From: Acetobacteraceae bacterium
GTDB taxonomy: Bacteria > Pseudomonadota > Alphaproteobacteria > Acetobacterales > Acetobacteraceae
Assembly (NCBI GenBank): GCA_027487675.1
Contig: JAIYDD010000190.1
Span: forward strand, 1 to 64,000
Direction of reading: 5' to 3'
DNA length: 64,000 nt
The notes beneath the pieces were generated by a model. The model was not told where the DNA came from. It did not search any database and saw only the letters and a program-made list of their open reading frames with translations. Below are positions 7,714 to 16,765 of this stretch, piece after piece (within the stretch, counting starts at the first letter, position 1; every line of letters starts with the position of its first letter). The position numbers and the translations under genes are program-made.

Positions 7714-9693
7714 TCAGCCAGGCGCCGCGCCGCCGGGCATCAGCGACCCGATCGCGTCCAGCAATTCCTTGGCGCGGCAGGGCTTGCGCAGCAGCCGCCA
7801 CCCCTCGCCCAGGCCGGCCAGCGCCTCCGGTTCCGCGAAGCCGGTGACGAAGACCACGGGCAGGCCGGGGCGCAGCTCGCGCAGGCGCTGCGCCAGCTCC
7901 GGCCCCGACATGCCCGGCATGCGCACATCGGTCACCAGGATATCGGCGCCGAGCCCCTGCTCCGCCGCGCGCAGCGCCGGCGCGCCCGCTTCATGCGCCG
8001 TCACCTCGAAGCCGACGAGCGACAGCAGGGAGGCAAGGCCGCTGCGCACGCCCGGCTCGTCCTCCACCAGCAGCACGCGCACCGGGCCGGCCGCGGCCGG
8101 GGCGGCGGGCGCCGGCGCCGCGACGGCCCTCGGGCTGGCCATCGGCAGCAGCACGCGGACGGTGGTGCCGCCGCCCGGCCTGCTCTCGATGCGGACGGTG
8201 CCGCCGGATTGCCGCGCCAGCCCGTAGACCTGGCTGAGGCCGAGCCCCGACCCCTCGCCCGGGGCCTTGGTGGTGAAGAAGGGCTCGAAGGCGCGGGCCA
8301 GCACCGCCTCGTCCATGCCGGTGCCGGTGTCGGCGAAGCTGATGACGGCGTAGTCGCCCGGCGGCGGCGAATCAGGCTCGGCGCCGTCGCGCAGCGCTTC
8401 CCGTCCGATCGAGATCCGCAGCGTCCCGCCGCGCGGCATGGCGTCGCCGGCGTTGATCGCGAGGTTCAGCAGCCCGAGTTCGAGCTGCGTCGGGTCCACC
8501 AGCGCGCAGGCCCCGGCCTCCAGCCCCTCGAGCCGCACCCGCACCCCGGCGCCGCAGGCGCGCTGGAGCAGCGGCAGCAGGTCCCCGACCAGGGCGCCGA
8601 GCATCACCGGCCGCGGCACCAGGGGCTGGCGGCGCGCGAAGGCCAGCAGCTGCGCGGTCAGTGCCGCGCCGCGCTCCACCGCGGTGCGGATCACGCCCAG
8701 GCTGTCGCGCCGCGTCTGCCCGGCCCCGTCCAGCTCGATCAGGTCGAGCCCGGTGACGATCATCGAGAAGAGGTTGTTGAAGTCGTGCGCCACGCCGGCG
8801 GAGAGCTGGCCGATGGCTTCCGCGCGCTGCGCCCGCGCCAGCGCCGCCTCGGCCCGGCGGCGCTCCTCCATCTCGGCCCGGAGCGACGCGGCGAGCGCTT
8901 CGGCGACGCCCTTCGCCCGCACCGCCTCCAGGTGCAGCCGGTGCAGGTCGGTCACGTCGACATGCGTGCCGATCAGGCTGCCATCCGGGGCGCGGTGCTC
9001 GCTGACCCGCACCCAGCGGTCGCCGGGCAGCGGCAGCTCGAAGGGTGCGCCGGCGAAGCGGGCATTGTCGCTCCAGGCCAGCAGCACCTCGGCGGCCGCC
9101 GCCTCCCCGCCCCAGGCGCGCGCCAGCACCTGCTCGATCGTCAGGCCCACCGCCTCGGCCGGGGCGCCGAGCCCGTGCATGGCGGCGAAGGCCTGGTTCG
9201 CCGCGGTGATCCGGCCATCCGCGTCGCGCACGACGAGGCCGTCGGCGATCTCCTCGATCGAGCCGAGCGTGGTCGCCTGCCCGCCCGCGGCCATGCCGCG
9301 GGCGATGGTGTCGCCATCCTGGGGCGGCGGGATGCGCTGCCAGACGCGCATCCGCCCCGCCTCGCCCACCGGCAGGGACGCGACGCGCAGCCATTGCCCG
9401 CGATGGCTGAACTCGAAGGGCCGCGTCTGCCGGCGGTGGCGGGCGATGCCGTCGGCGATGTAGCGGTCGATGAACGGCATCTGCGCGGCGTCCAGCCGCC
9501 CCGCGTAGAAACGGCGCAGGTTCGCCGCATAGGGCTCGCCCGGCCGGACATGGCCATCGTGCTCGGGGAACAGCCGCAGGAAGGTGGCGTTCCACAGCAG
9601 CGCGTGGTCGTCCGCGTCGAACAGGCAGGCGCCGAGGCCGAGCTGGTCGAGCAGCTCGGCGATCGGGGCCAGCGTGGCGGCGGGATCGGTCAT
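7714..9693 (-). CDS. Hybrid histidine kinase (PAS-PAS-HisKA-HATPase-receiver)
   Basis: 659-residue soluble sensor kinase with no membrane segment. Order: PAS-like domain near residues 15-110, second PAS near 145-255, a short coiled linker, HisKA with phospho-accepting His in GVAHDFNN near residue 303, HATPase (INAGDAMPRGG; DTGTGMDEA; GEGSGLGLSQVYG), and a C-terminal receiver with phospho-Asp in VTDVRMPG and conserved Lys in LLRKP. This resembles blue-light or energy-sensing hybrid kinases, but the first PAS lacks an obvious LOV cysteine motif. No cognate regulator is adjacent. The gene lies upstream of nothing obvious and converges on the 6067 gene. Confidence 0.85.
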   Translation of the reverse strand: MTDPAATLAPIAELLDQLGLGACLFDADDHALLWNATFLRLFPEHDGHVRPGEPYAANLRRFYAGRLDAAQMPFIDRYIADGIARHRRQTRPFEFSHRGQWLRVASLPVGEAGRMRVWQRIPPPQDGDTIARGMAAGGQATTLGSIEEIADGLVVRDADGRITAANQAFAAMHGLGAPAEAVGLTIEQVLARAWGGEAAAAEVLLAWSDNARFAGAPFELPLPGDRWVRVSEHRAPDGSLIGTHVDVTDLHRLHLEAVRAKGVAEALAASLRAEMEERRRAEAALARAQRAEAIGQLSAGVAHDFNNLFSMIVTGLDLIELDGAGQTRRDSLGVIRTAVERGAALTAQLLAFARRQPLVPRPVMLGALVGDLLPLLQRACGAGVRVRLEGLEAGACALVDPTQLELGLLNLAINAGDAMPRGGTLRISIGREALRDGAEPDSPPPGDYAVISFADTGTGMDEAVLARAFEPFFTTKAPGEGSGLGLSQVYGLARQSGGTVRIESRPGGGTTVRVLLPMASPRAVAAPAPAAPAAAGPVRVLLVEDEPGVRSGLASLLSLVGFEVTAHEAGAPALRAAEQGLGADILVTDVRMPGMSGPELAQRLRELRPGLPVVFVTGFAEPEALAGLGEGWRLLRKPCRAKELLDAIGSLMPGGAAPG

Positions 9694-9740
9694 GGTGCCG
9701 CGCGGCCGGCTGCCGGATGGGGCGCGTCAGACGCGGCGCG

Positions 9741-10094
9741 TCAGTAGAAGAAGCGCTCCTCCACCACCTTGCCGTCGCGCACCGTGTAGAGCCCGACCTC
9801 GCGCATGCTCATGCGCTGGCCGGTCTGCTTCGGCGTGACGTCGAGCGAGAAGACCAGGGCGAAGCCGTCGCCGTTCACATAGGGCCCCTCGGTGGTGCCG
9901 CCATGCACCTCGTGGTTGGCGACCCACCAGTCGGACTTGGCCTTCACGGCGTCGCGGCCCTGCAGGCGCGCCATCGGGCCGTCCATCGCCTCGATGGAGA
10001 CGATGTCCGCGGCCCAGAAGCGCTCTCCGGCCTCGGCGTGGCGGCCCTCCCTGCAGAGCGCCGCGAAGGCTTCCGCGATCTCGCGCGTGGTCAT
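9741..10094 (-). CDS. SnoaL/NTF2-like fold protein
   Basis: 117-residue small protein of the NTF2-like superfamily: N-terminal helix TTREIAEAFAALCREGRHAEA, FWAADIVSIEA, LQGRDAVKAKSDWW and the C-terminal VRDGKVVEERFFY. Such proteins bind or isomerise small ligands. The specific role is unknown. The start at 10094 is fixed by a strong GAGGAGG ribosome-binding site; the longer upstream frame has none. Confidence 0.75.
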   Translation of the reverse strand: MTTREIAEAFAALCREGRHAEAGERFWAADIVSIEAMDGPMARLQGRDAVKAKSDWWVANHEVHGGTTEGPYVNGDGFALVFSLDVTPKQTGQRMSMREVGLYTVRDGKVVEERFFY

Positions 10095-10104
10095 GCATCC
10101 CTCC

Positions 10105-10677
10105 TCAAACGGAGGCGGCAGCCTGCCCGTTTCGCGCGCTGGTTTCCACCCCGCAGGCGCATGCCAGGACGGCAAGGTCGGGCCAATGGGCGCGCCGCAT
10201 CGGCACGGGGTGGCCGAAGGCCGGCTTCACCACCGGCACCTCGTCCAGCCTGGCGCCGAGCCGTGCGTAGAAGCGCAGCGCGCCCCGGTTGCCCTCCAGC
10301 GCCCAGAGGTCGGCGGTGCGGAAGCCCTCCGCCAGCAGCCGCGACGCGGCGGCGCCGAGCAGCACGCGCCCGATGCCCGCCCCGCGCGCCTCGGGCCGCA
10401 GGTGCAGGTTGTCCACATGCATGTTGGCGCCCTGCCGCCAGGCGGCGACGAAGCCGAGCGGCGGGGCGCCCGGCGCCACGGCCAGGATCACCGGCCCGGG
10501 CAGCGGCCGGACGAGGACCGCCGGCCAGTGCGCCGCCATCAGCCCGCCGAGCGCGCCATCCAGGAAGCCGTCCGGCAGCAGCCCGCGATAGGCGTCCCGC
10601 CAGGAGGCGAGGTGCAGCGACGCCACCGCCGCGGCATCCGCGGCGGTGGCGTCGCGCAGGGCGGGGCCGGCGGTCAC
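10105..10677 (-). CDS. GNAT-family N-acetyltransferase
   Basis: 190-residue acetyltransferase with the acetyl-CoA binding signature RPEARGAGIGRVLL (the R/Q-x-x-G-x-G/A loop) near residue 105, preceded by LGFVAAW and followed by ALEGNRGALRFYARLGAR, typical of GNAT motif B. It starts with GTG at 10677, overlapping the ilvE stop codon by four bases, so it is translationally coupled to ilvE. The substrate is unknown; a small amine or amino acid is possible from context. Confidence 0.78.
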   Translation of the reverse strand: MTAGPALRDATAADAAAVASLHLASWRDAYRGLLPDGFLDGALGGLMAAHWPAVLVRPLPGPVILAVAPGAPPLGFVAAWRQGANMHVDNLHLRPEARGAGIGRVLLGAAASRLLAEGFRTADLWALEGNRGALRFYARLGARLDEVPVVKPAFGHPVPMRRAHWPDLAVLACACGVETSARNGQAAASV

Positions 10678-11576
10678 GCCGCCAGCTTCGCCTCGACCTC
10701 CTCCGGCGTCATGCGCACCAGCGCCTCGTAGTCGCGCAGCAGCGTCTCGGTGATCGCGGCCGGCGTGAAGGTCATGTCGCCCACCTGCCGCACAGGCGTG
10801 ACTTCCGCCGCCGTGCCGGCCAGGAAGATCTCGGTCGCGCGCTTGACGTCGGCGGCGGGGATGGTGCGCTCCACCACCTGGATCTGCCGCTTGCGGGCGA
10901 GTGCCATCACGGTGCGGCGGGTGATGCCGTCCAGGAAGTTCACCGGCGTCGGCGTGTGCAGCTCGCCGTCGATCACCAGGAAGACGTTGGCGCCCGTCGC
11001 CTCGCTCACGTCGCCCTTCCAGTCGAGCATCAGCGCGTCGTCGAAGCCCTCGGCCTCTGCATGGTGCTTGGACAGCGTGCCGATCATGTAGAGCCCGGCG
11101 GCCTTGGAGGCGGTGGGCGCCGTCTCCGGATGCGGGCGCTTCCACTTCGCCCAGCCCAGCCGCACGCCCTTCATGCGGTTGTCGCCGAACAGGTTGGGCC
11201 AGGCCCAGGTGGCGATCGCCAGGTGGATCTTCGTGGCCTGGGCGGAGACGGACAGCTGTTCCGACCCGCGCCAGGCGATCGGGCGCACATAGGCGTCCGT
11301 CTGGCCGTTCCGCGCCAGCGTGGCGATGCAGGCGGCGTCGATCTGCTCGGGCGTCCAGGGGATCTCGAAGCCGAGGATGCGCCCCGACGCGATCAGCCGT
11401 TCCGTGTGCTCGCGCAGCTTGAAGATGTGGCCGCCATAGGCACGCTCCCCCTCGAAGACGGCGGAGGCATAGTGCAGCCCGTGCGACAGCACGTGCAGCT
11501 TGCTCTCCCGCCAGGGGACGAACTCGCCATCCCACCAGATCCAGCCATCCCGGTCGTCGAAGGGCACCAGGGCCAT
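10674..11576 (-). CDS. ilvE: Branched-chain amino acid aminotransferase
   Basis: 300-residue fold-type IV PLP enzyme that transaminates leucine, isoleucine and valine with 2-oxoglutarate. FDDRDGWIWWDGEFV at the N-terminus, HGLHYASAVFEGERAY, the PLP lysine in GTLSKHHAEAEGFDDAL and EATGANVF are all IlvE signatures. The start at 11576 follows GAGGAGG at good spacing. The gene is divergent from a MarR/OmpR/EnvZ-type block, an arrangement frequent in alphaproteobacteria. A GNAT gene is coupled downstream. Confidence 0.93.
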   Translation of the reverse strand: MALVPFDDRDGWIWWDGEFVPWRESKLHVLSHGLHYASAVFEGERAYGGHIFKLREHTERLIASGRILGFEIPWTPEQIDAACIATLARNGQTDAYVRPIAWRGSEQLSVSAQATKIHLAIATWAWPNLFGDNRMKGVRLGWAKWKRPHPETAPTASKAAGLYMIGTLSKHHAEAEGFDDALMLDWKGDVSEATGANVFLVIDGELHTPTPVNFLDGITRRTVMALARKRQIQVVERTIPAADVKRATEIFLAGTAAEVTPVRQVGDMTFTPAAITETLLRDYEALVRMTPEEVEAKLAA

Positions 11577-11760
11577 CTGCGTCGTCCTCCTCGCTTCCCC
11601 CCGCGCCCGGGAACCCCCCGGGCGCATGCCGCGGGGATGTGCCCGCGGCAACTGCTTACGCTGTGGCACGCCGCTGCCCTATATCCGGTGGTGGCGCGCC
11701 ATGCGATGCCCCCCGAGACTGCGCAGGCACGACGGAAACGTCAATGATGCTGACCCATAC

Positions 11761-12327
11761 ATGACATCCCAGGGACGCATGCCCGCCCCGCCCGGAGAGC
11801 CGGACGCGACCCGGGGCGCGCAGCCGCCCGCCGGGCGCAACCTGCTCTTCCTGCGGGAGGAGGAGCTGCGGCTCGCCCAGGACCTGCTGTTCTTCGGCTA
11901 CCGCGACTTCACCGCAGGCGCCGATGCCATCCTGGCCGACCTCAACATGGGCCGGGCGCATCACCGGGTGCTGCATTTCGTCGGCCGCCGGCCGGGGATC
12001 ACGGTGGGCGAGCTGCTGGGCATCCTCGGCATCACCAAGCAGTCGCTGGGCCGCGTGCTGACCCCGCTGGTCGAGGATGGCTATGTGGTGCAGCGCCCCG
12101 GCCGGGCCGACCGCCGCCAGCGGCTGCTGCAGCTGACGGAGAAAGGGGCCGCGCTGGAACGCCGCCTGTTCGACCGCCAGCGGGAGACGGTGATGCGCGC
12201 CTACCGCGAAGCCGGGCCGCAGGCGGTGGAAGGCTTCCGCCGCGTGATGCGCGGGCTGATGGGGGAGGAGGCGCGCGCTGCCCTCGACAGCCTGGGCGGC
12301 CCGCCGGCGCCGGCCGAGCCGCGATGA
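11761..12327 (+). CDS. MarR-family transcriptional regulator
   Basis: 188 residues with a winged-helix domain: HHRVLHFVGRRPGITVGELLGILGITKQSLGRVLTPLVEDGYV, then RADRRQRLLQLTEKG in the wing, matching MarR. Starts at 11761 and at 11779 (MPAPP) are both possible, and neither has a strong ribosome-binding site. With the response regulator and kinase that follow, the order matches the petP-petR locus known from Rhodobacter, where PetP is MarR-like and PetR OmpR-like; equivalence is inferred from order only. A short GACG-GAAA-CGTC inverted repeat just upstream might be an operator. Confidence 0.82.
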   Translation: MTSQGRMPAPPGEPDATRGAQPPAGRNLLFLREEELRLAQDLLFFGYRDFTAGADAILADLNMGRAHHRVLHFVGRRPGITVGELLGILGITKQSLGRVLTPLVEDGYVVQRPGRADRRQRLLQLTEKGAALERRLFDRQRETVMRAYREAGPQAVEGFRRVMRGLMGEEARAALDSLGGPPAPAEPR

Positions 12328-12391
12328 GCGCGCCGCGCGCCCGCCCCGGCGCCGCCGGGCACGCCGCGCGCCCCGCGGCCGGAGGCCCCCG

Positions 12392-13153
12392 ATGACGACC
12401 GCACCCGAGACCACGCCCGCGGCCGAGGACCAGGCCGCCCGCCCGCGCGCCGAGGCGGAGCCCGCGCATCTGCTGGTGGTCGACGACGACGCCCGCCTGC
12501 GCGCCCTGCTGCAGCGCTTCCTGGCCGAGCAGGGCTTCCGCGTCACCGCCGCGGCCGACGCTGCCGCGGCGCGCCGGGCGCTGGCCAACTTCGCCTTCGA
12601 CCTGGTGGTGCTGGACGTGATGATGCCCGGCGAGAGCGGCGTCGAGCTGACCGACAGCCTGCGCCGCGAGGGGATCGAGGTGCCGATCCTGATGCTGACC
12701 GCCCGCGGCGCGCCGGACGACCGCGTGGCGGGGCTGGAGGCCGGCGCCGACGACTACCTGGCCAAGCCCTTCGACCCGCGGGAGCTGGCGCTGCGCATCC
12801 GCACCATCCTCCGGCGCGCGGCACCCCCGGCCCTGCCGGCCGAGCTGCCCGCGGGCCCCGTGCAGATCGGCCCGCGCTGGTTCGACCCGGAGCGCGGCGA
12901 GCTGCGCGGCCCGGAAGGCACGATCCGCCTGACCGGGGGCGAGGCGGCGCTGCTGGCCGCGCTCGCCCGCCGCGCCGGCGAGGTGCTGAGCCGGGAGGAG
13001 ATCGCCGCCGCCCTGGGCACGCCGGAAGCCGGGGAGCGGGCGATCGACGTCCAGGTCACCCGGCTGCGCCGCAAGATCGAGACCGACCCGCGCGAGCCGC
13101 GCTTCCTGCAGACCGTGCGCCACCGCGGCTACGTGCTGCGGCCCGGCCTGTGA
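12392..13153 (+). CDS. OmpR-family response regulator
   Basis: 253 residues: receiver domain with LLVVDDDARLR, phospho-acceptor Asp in LVVLDVMMPG, Thr in LMLTARG and Lys in LAKPFDP, then a winged-helix DNA-binding domain ending in DVQVTRLRRKIETDPREPRFLQTVRHRGYVL split across the usual OmpR recognition helix and wing. The N-terminal 24 residues are an Ala/Pro/Glu-rich extension. It overlaps the kinase gene by four bases (GTGA), so they form a two-component operon behind the MarR gene. Confidence 0.92.
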   Translation: MTTAPETTPAAEDQAARPRAEAEPAHLLVVDDDARLRALLQRFLAEQGFRVTAAADAAAARRALANFAFDLVVLDVMMPGESGVELTDSLRREGIEVPILMLTARGAPDDRVAGLEAGADDYLAKPFDPRELALRIRTILRRAAPPALPAELPAGPVQIGPRWFDPERGELRGPEGTIRLTGGEAALLAALARRAGEVLSREEIAAALGTPEAGERAIDVQVTRLRRKIETDPREPRFLQTVRHRGYVLRPGL

Positions 13154-14598
13154 CCGCCCGCCCCGCCGACCGGCGCGCCGGCGCGTCGCCGCCGGGCGAC
13201 GCCGCGGCGGGGGAGCGCGCCGGGGCCCGCGTCCCGCGGCTCGGCCCGGGGCTCTCGGCGCCCACCATGCGGCTGCTGCGCGCCTTCGTCCCGCGCGGGC
13301 TGCTCGGGCGCAGCCTGCTGATCATCCTGCTGCCGCTGCTGATCGTGCAGGCGGTGGCGTTGCAGCTGTTCTACGGCAGCCATCTCGACGTGGTGTCGCG
13401 CCGGCTGGCCGGCGGCCTGGCCTCCGAGATCGCCTTCGTCGCCGCGCTGATGGAACGCCACCCGGGCGCCGAGGAACGCGCCTGGCTGTTCCGCGAGGGC
13501 GCCTGGCGGCTCGACCTCGGGCTGTTCTTCGAGCCCGGCGCCGTGCTGGGGCCGGTGCCGCCGCGCGGCGCCTCCCTCCCCCTGCTGCCGCTGGAGACCG
13601 ACCTGGTGCAGGCGATGGAAGGCCGCGTGCGCCTGCCCTTCGACGCCGACTGGCAGTCCGACCCGCGCAGCATCATCATCCGCGTCCAGCTGCCCGACGG
13701 CGTGCTGCACGTGGAGGCGCCGAGGAAGCGGCTGTTCACCGGCACGCTCTATCTCTTCGTGATCTGGCTGGTCGGCTCCTCGCTGCTGCTGTTCCTGGTC
13801 GCCGCGCTGTTCATGAAGAACCAGGTGCGCGCGATCCGCCGGCTGGCGGGTGCCGCGGAGGCCTTCGGCCTGGGCCGCGACCTCGGCGCCATGAAGCCCG
13901 AGGGCGCGCAGGAGGTCCGCCAGGCCGCGGCCGCCTTCAACCGCATGCAGGAACGCATCCGCCGCTTCGTCGCCCAGCGCACCGACATGCTGGCCGGCAT
14001 CAGCCACGACCTGCGCACGCCGCTGACGCGCATGCGCCTCGGCCTCGCGATGCTGCCGCGCGCGCCGGAGGCGGAGGAGGAGGTCGCGGCGCTGACCCAG
14101 GATGTCGAGGAGATGGAGAGGATGGTCGCCGCCTACCTCGCCTTCGCCCGCGGCGAGGCGCAGGAGCCGGCGCGCCCGGCCAACCTCAGCGAGATCGTGC
14201 GCGAGGTGGCGCGCAAGGCCCGCCGCGACGGGGCGGAGGTGGCGGTGGAGGCGCCGGAGGCGCTGGTGCTGCCGCTGCGCGCCGATGCGGTGCGGCGGTG
14301 CCTGGCGAACATCCTTGACAACGCCCGCAAGCATGCGCAGCGCATCGCGGTGGCGGTCAGCGCCTCGCCGCGGCCGGAGGCGGGGGACTGGGCGGTGGTG
14401 ACGATCGACGATGACGGGCCGGGCATCCCCGCCGCGCAACGGGAGGAGGCGTTCCGGCCCTTCTCCACCCTGTCCGCCGGCGGCACCGGGCTTGGCCTCG
14501 CCATCGCGCGCGACATCGCGCGCGCGCATGGCGGCGACATCGTGCTGGAGGAAAGCCCCCTCGGCGGACTGCGCGCGCGGGTGCGGCTGCCGGTGTAG
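13150..14598 (+). CDS. EnvZ-type membrane sensor histidine kinase
   Basis: 482 residues from a GTG overlapping the regulator stop. Basic N-terminal region, first membrane helix (LIILLPLLIVQAVALQLF) near residues 58-76, periplasmic domain of about 130 residues, second helix (LYLFVIWLVGSSLLLFLVA), HAMP linker, HisKA with phospho-His in GISHDLRTPLTRMR, and HATPase (ILDNARKHA, DDDGPGIP, GTGLGLAIA). Cognate partner of the OmpR-type regulator just upstream. The signal is unknown. Confidence 0.9.
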   Translation: MTARPADRRAGASPPGDAAAGERAGARVPRLGPGLSAPTMRLLRAFVPRGLLGRSLLIILLPLLIVQAVALQLFYGSHLDVVSRRLAGGLASEIAFVAALMERHPGAEERAWLFREGAWRLDLGLFFEPGAVLGPVPPRGASLPLLPLETDLVQAMEGRVRLPFDADWQSDPRSIIIRVQLPDGVLHVEAPRKRLFTGTLYLFVIWLVGSSLLLFLVAALFMKNQVRAIRRLAGAAEAFGLGRDLGAMKPEGAQEVRQAAAAFNRMQERIRRFVAQRTDMLAGISHDLRTPLTRMRLGLAMLPRAPEAEEEVAALTQDVEEMERMVAAYLAFARGEAQEPARPANLSEIVREVARKARRDGAEVAVEAPEALVLPLRADAVRRCLANILDNARKHAQRIAVAVSASPRPEAGDWAVVTIDDDGPGIPAAQREEAFRPFSTLSAGGTGLGLAIARDIARAHGGDIVLEESPLGGLRARVRLPV

Positions 14599-14636
14599 CA
14601 GGGGCGCGCCGGCGTGCCCGGCGCGGGCCGCAAGCG

Positions 14637-15446
14637 TCAGGGCGACGGGCGGCGGAACACCCGGTTGCGCGCGCCGCGCGGGCCGGCCTGTTCCTCGAGC
14701 CCCGCGGCGGCGAGGGCGGCGCGGATGCGCGCCACATCGCCATCCGGCGTCTCGTCCAGGATCTCGACCAGCAGGCTGTCCACCTCGCGCAGCGTGGCGG
14801 CCGCGCCCTCCAGGATCGCCGGCTCCAGCCCGTCCACGTCGAGCTTCACGTGCCGCGGCGCGGGCAGGCCGAAGGCGGCGCGGAAGCCGTCCACCGGGAA
14901 GGCCAGCACCGCCTGGCGGAAGGCCGGCCGCACCTGGCCATGCGCGGTGACGCCGTGCAGCCCGTGCATGGAATGGCCGGCTTCGGTGGCCGCCATGTGC
15001 AGTTCCGCCGCCGCGGTCGCGGCATCGAAGGCCAGGCAATAGGCGCGCATGCTGCCGTCGAGGCCGTTGACCTCGATGTTGCGGGTCAGCGCGGCGAAGC
15101 TGGCGGCGGAAGGCTCGAAGGCGGTCACGTCCAGCCCGCGCGCAGCGGCATAGAGCGCGTAGAGGCCGATATTCGCGCCGATGTCCCAGAAGGCCTCGCC
15201 GGGCGGCAGCCCGTCGATCCAGGCGATGGTCTCCGGCTCGTCCACGCCGAAGCCCAGCGGATCGTGCAGCGCGCGCGCCGAGGGGCATTCGATGGACAGC
15301 GTGCGCCCACCGGGCACCGGCACCTCGACGCGCTGCGCCAGCCGCTCCGCCAGGTGCGCCAGCGTGCTCTGCCGCCGGGCGGGGCGGAGGGGGGCGGTGA
15401 GCGCGAGGGCCATCCGATGCAGGGCCCCCGCCAGTCCGCGGCTCAT
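14637..15446 (-). CDS. FkbM-family SAM-dependent methyltransferase
   Basis: 269 residues with a Rossmann methyltransferase core: FWDIGANIGLYALYAA (SAM motif I) near residue 88, VTAFEPSAASFAAL (acidic post-I strand), a variable middle, and PRHVKLDVDGLEPAIL, whose KxDvdG is the FkbM hallmark. Family members O-methylate sugars, polyketides or other small molecules. The substrate here is unknown. The gene converges with the kinase gene; a phasin gene lies just upstream on the same strand. Confidence 0.82.
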   Translation of the reverse strand: MSRGLAGALHRMALALTAPLRPARRQSTLAHLAERLAQRVEVPVPGGRTLSIECPSARALHDPLGFGVDEPETIAWIDGLPPGEAFWDIGANIGLYALYAAARGLDVTAFEPSAASFAALTRNIEVNGLDGSMRAYCLAFDAATAAAELHMAATEAGHSMHGLHGVTAHGQVRPAFRQAVLAFPVDGFRAAFGLPAPRHVKLDVDGLEPAILEGAAATLREVDSLLVEILDETPDGDVARIRAALAAAGLEEQAGPRGARNRVFRRPSP

Positions 15447-15501
15447 GCCACGTCCCCGCCCGGGCGGGCGGGGGCGCGGCGGGCCGGGGCGCGCAAGGCG
15501 C

Positions 15502-15939
15502 TCAGGGCTTCTGCTGGACCTTGGCGGCCATGGTCTTGATCTCGTCCATCGCCTCGGCGAAGCGCTTGTTGAGCAGCGCCAGCGCCTCGCCGTTCGACTT
15601 CTGGATGAGGTCCGCGACCTCCTTCATGTTCGATACGGCACGCTCGTAGCCGGCCTTCAGCAGCTCGGCCTGGCGCGCGGCGCGTTCCTGCGGGGTCTCG
15701 GTGCCGGACATGGAGCGGATGGCCTCCGTCATCTCCACCATCGAGCCCTGCACGATCTCCATGTGCCGCCGTGCCACCGCCTGCGCGCCTTCCAGCGCGA
15801 TCCGGTTGGCGGCCGACAGCGCCTCCAGGTTGCGGCGCTGCGCCTGGGCCAGGCTCTCGAGGTCGGGCAGCTGCGGCAGCCGGAACTCGGCGAACATCTT
15901 CATGACGTCGTCGGGCTTGATCCCGAAACGGTCGGACAT
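15502..15939 (-). CDS. Phasin-family granule protein
   Basis: 145-residue helical protein of the phasin_2 type: FAEFRLPQLPDLESLAQAQRRNLEAL followed by long amphipathic helices containing RHMEIVQGSMVEMTEAI and KSNGEALALLNKRFAEAMDEIK. Phasins coat polyhydroxyalkanoate granules, which fits the phaA/phaC-like/phaR locus 31 kb away. No transmembrane segment is present and coiled coil is expected over most of the length. Confidence 0.85.
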   Translation of the reverse strand: MSDRFGIKPDDVMKMFAEFRLPQLPDLESLAQAQRRNLEALSAANRIALEGAQAVARRHMEIVQGSMVEMTEAIRSMSGTETPQERAARQAELLKAGYERAVSNMKEVADLIQKSNGEALALLNKRFAEAMDEIKTMAAKVQQKP

Positions 15940-16059
15940 GGCGGGCCTTCCTTCACCTGCGGGGCCGCCACTCTAGCCGAGGGGCCGGCCGGGCAGAAGG
16001 ACCCCCCCGGGCACGGCTTCGCGGGCGGCGCCTGCCGCGCGCCCGGGGCGCGGCCGCCC

Positions 16060-16665
16060 TCACGCCGCCGGCGGCGGTCCGGCCGCGGGGGCGAGGTCGC
16101 CGCCGGCCAGCCCGAAGCTGCGCGCCGCCTGTTCCGCCCGGTCCAGCGCCCGGTCGAGCGCCGCCATGGTGGTGCCGAGATCGACGCTTTCGTCCTTCGA
16201 CCAGGCGTTGACGGTGCGGATCCACACCGCGACCAGCCCCGCCGCGCGCAAGGCGCCAAGCGGGCCGCCGCTGTCGATCTCGGCGGCGTCCAGCATCCGC
16301 GCCATGCAGCGCTGGAAGACCGGGGCCATGGCGCCGGACAGCACGGGATCGGCGTACATCCCGGCCATCAGGCGCTTCATGCCGGCGCGGTGCGGCTGCA
16401 GCGCATCGATGCCGCGCATCAGCACGTCGAAGATGCGGTCGCGCGGCGTGCCGCCCTGGCCGGGCACGGTGCCGGCCTCGACCTGCGCCATCACATGGTC
16501 GCCGAAGGTCCGCAGCAGGCCGAGGCGGGAGGGGAAGCGCGCCACCAGCTCGGCCGCCGGGATGCCGCTGGCCGCCGACAGGCGTCCTGGCGTCACGCCG
16601 CGCCAGCCATGCGCGGCAATGACCTCGAGGAGGGCGGTGACCAGGGCGTCGTCGTCGGTGCTCAT
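16060..16665 (-). CDS. COQ9-family ubiquinone biosynthesis protein
   Basis: 201 residues. The N-terminal helix-turn-helix-like region resembles TetR (LLEVIAAHGWRGVTPGRLSAASGI), as in the COQ9 lipid-binding fold. The C-terminal part has the family feature WSKDESVDLGTTMAALDRALDRAEQ. COQ9 helps present ubiquinone precursors to the hydroxylase COQ7. The start at 16665 gives MSTDDDALV. It lies downstream of proC on the same strand. An ordinary TetR regulator is the alternative, but the C-terminal motif argues against it. Confidence 0.75.
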   Translation of the reverse strand: MSTDDDALVTALLEVIAAHGWRGVTPGRLSAASGIPAAELVARFPSRLGLLRTFGDHVMAQVEAGTVPGQGGTPRDRIFDVLMRGIDALQPHRAGMKRLMAGMYADPVLSGAMAPVFQRCMARMLDAAEIDSGGPLGALRAAGLVAVWIRTVNAWSKDESVDLGTTMAALDRALDRAEQAARSFGLAGGDLAPAAGPPPAA

Positions 16666-16765
16666 GCCCGCATGGTGGGGAGGCTTGGCGCCGCCGCCAA
16701 GGGTGGATCGCATTGCAGCCGGGGCGCCCCGACCGGACCGCGGGCCCGGCCGCCCGCGGGACGCC

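Noticed and set aside
10105..11535. A single 476-residue minus-strand protein covering ilvE and the acetyltransferase
   Set aside because: Upstream of 10677 the frame is a shadow of ilvE; only the 190 residues from the GTG at 10677 match GNAT.
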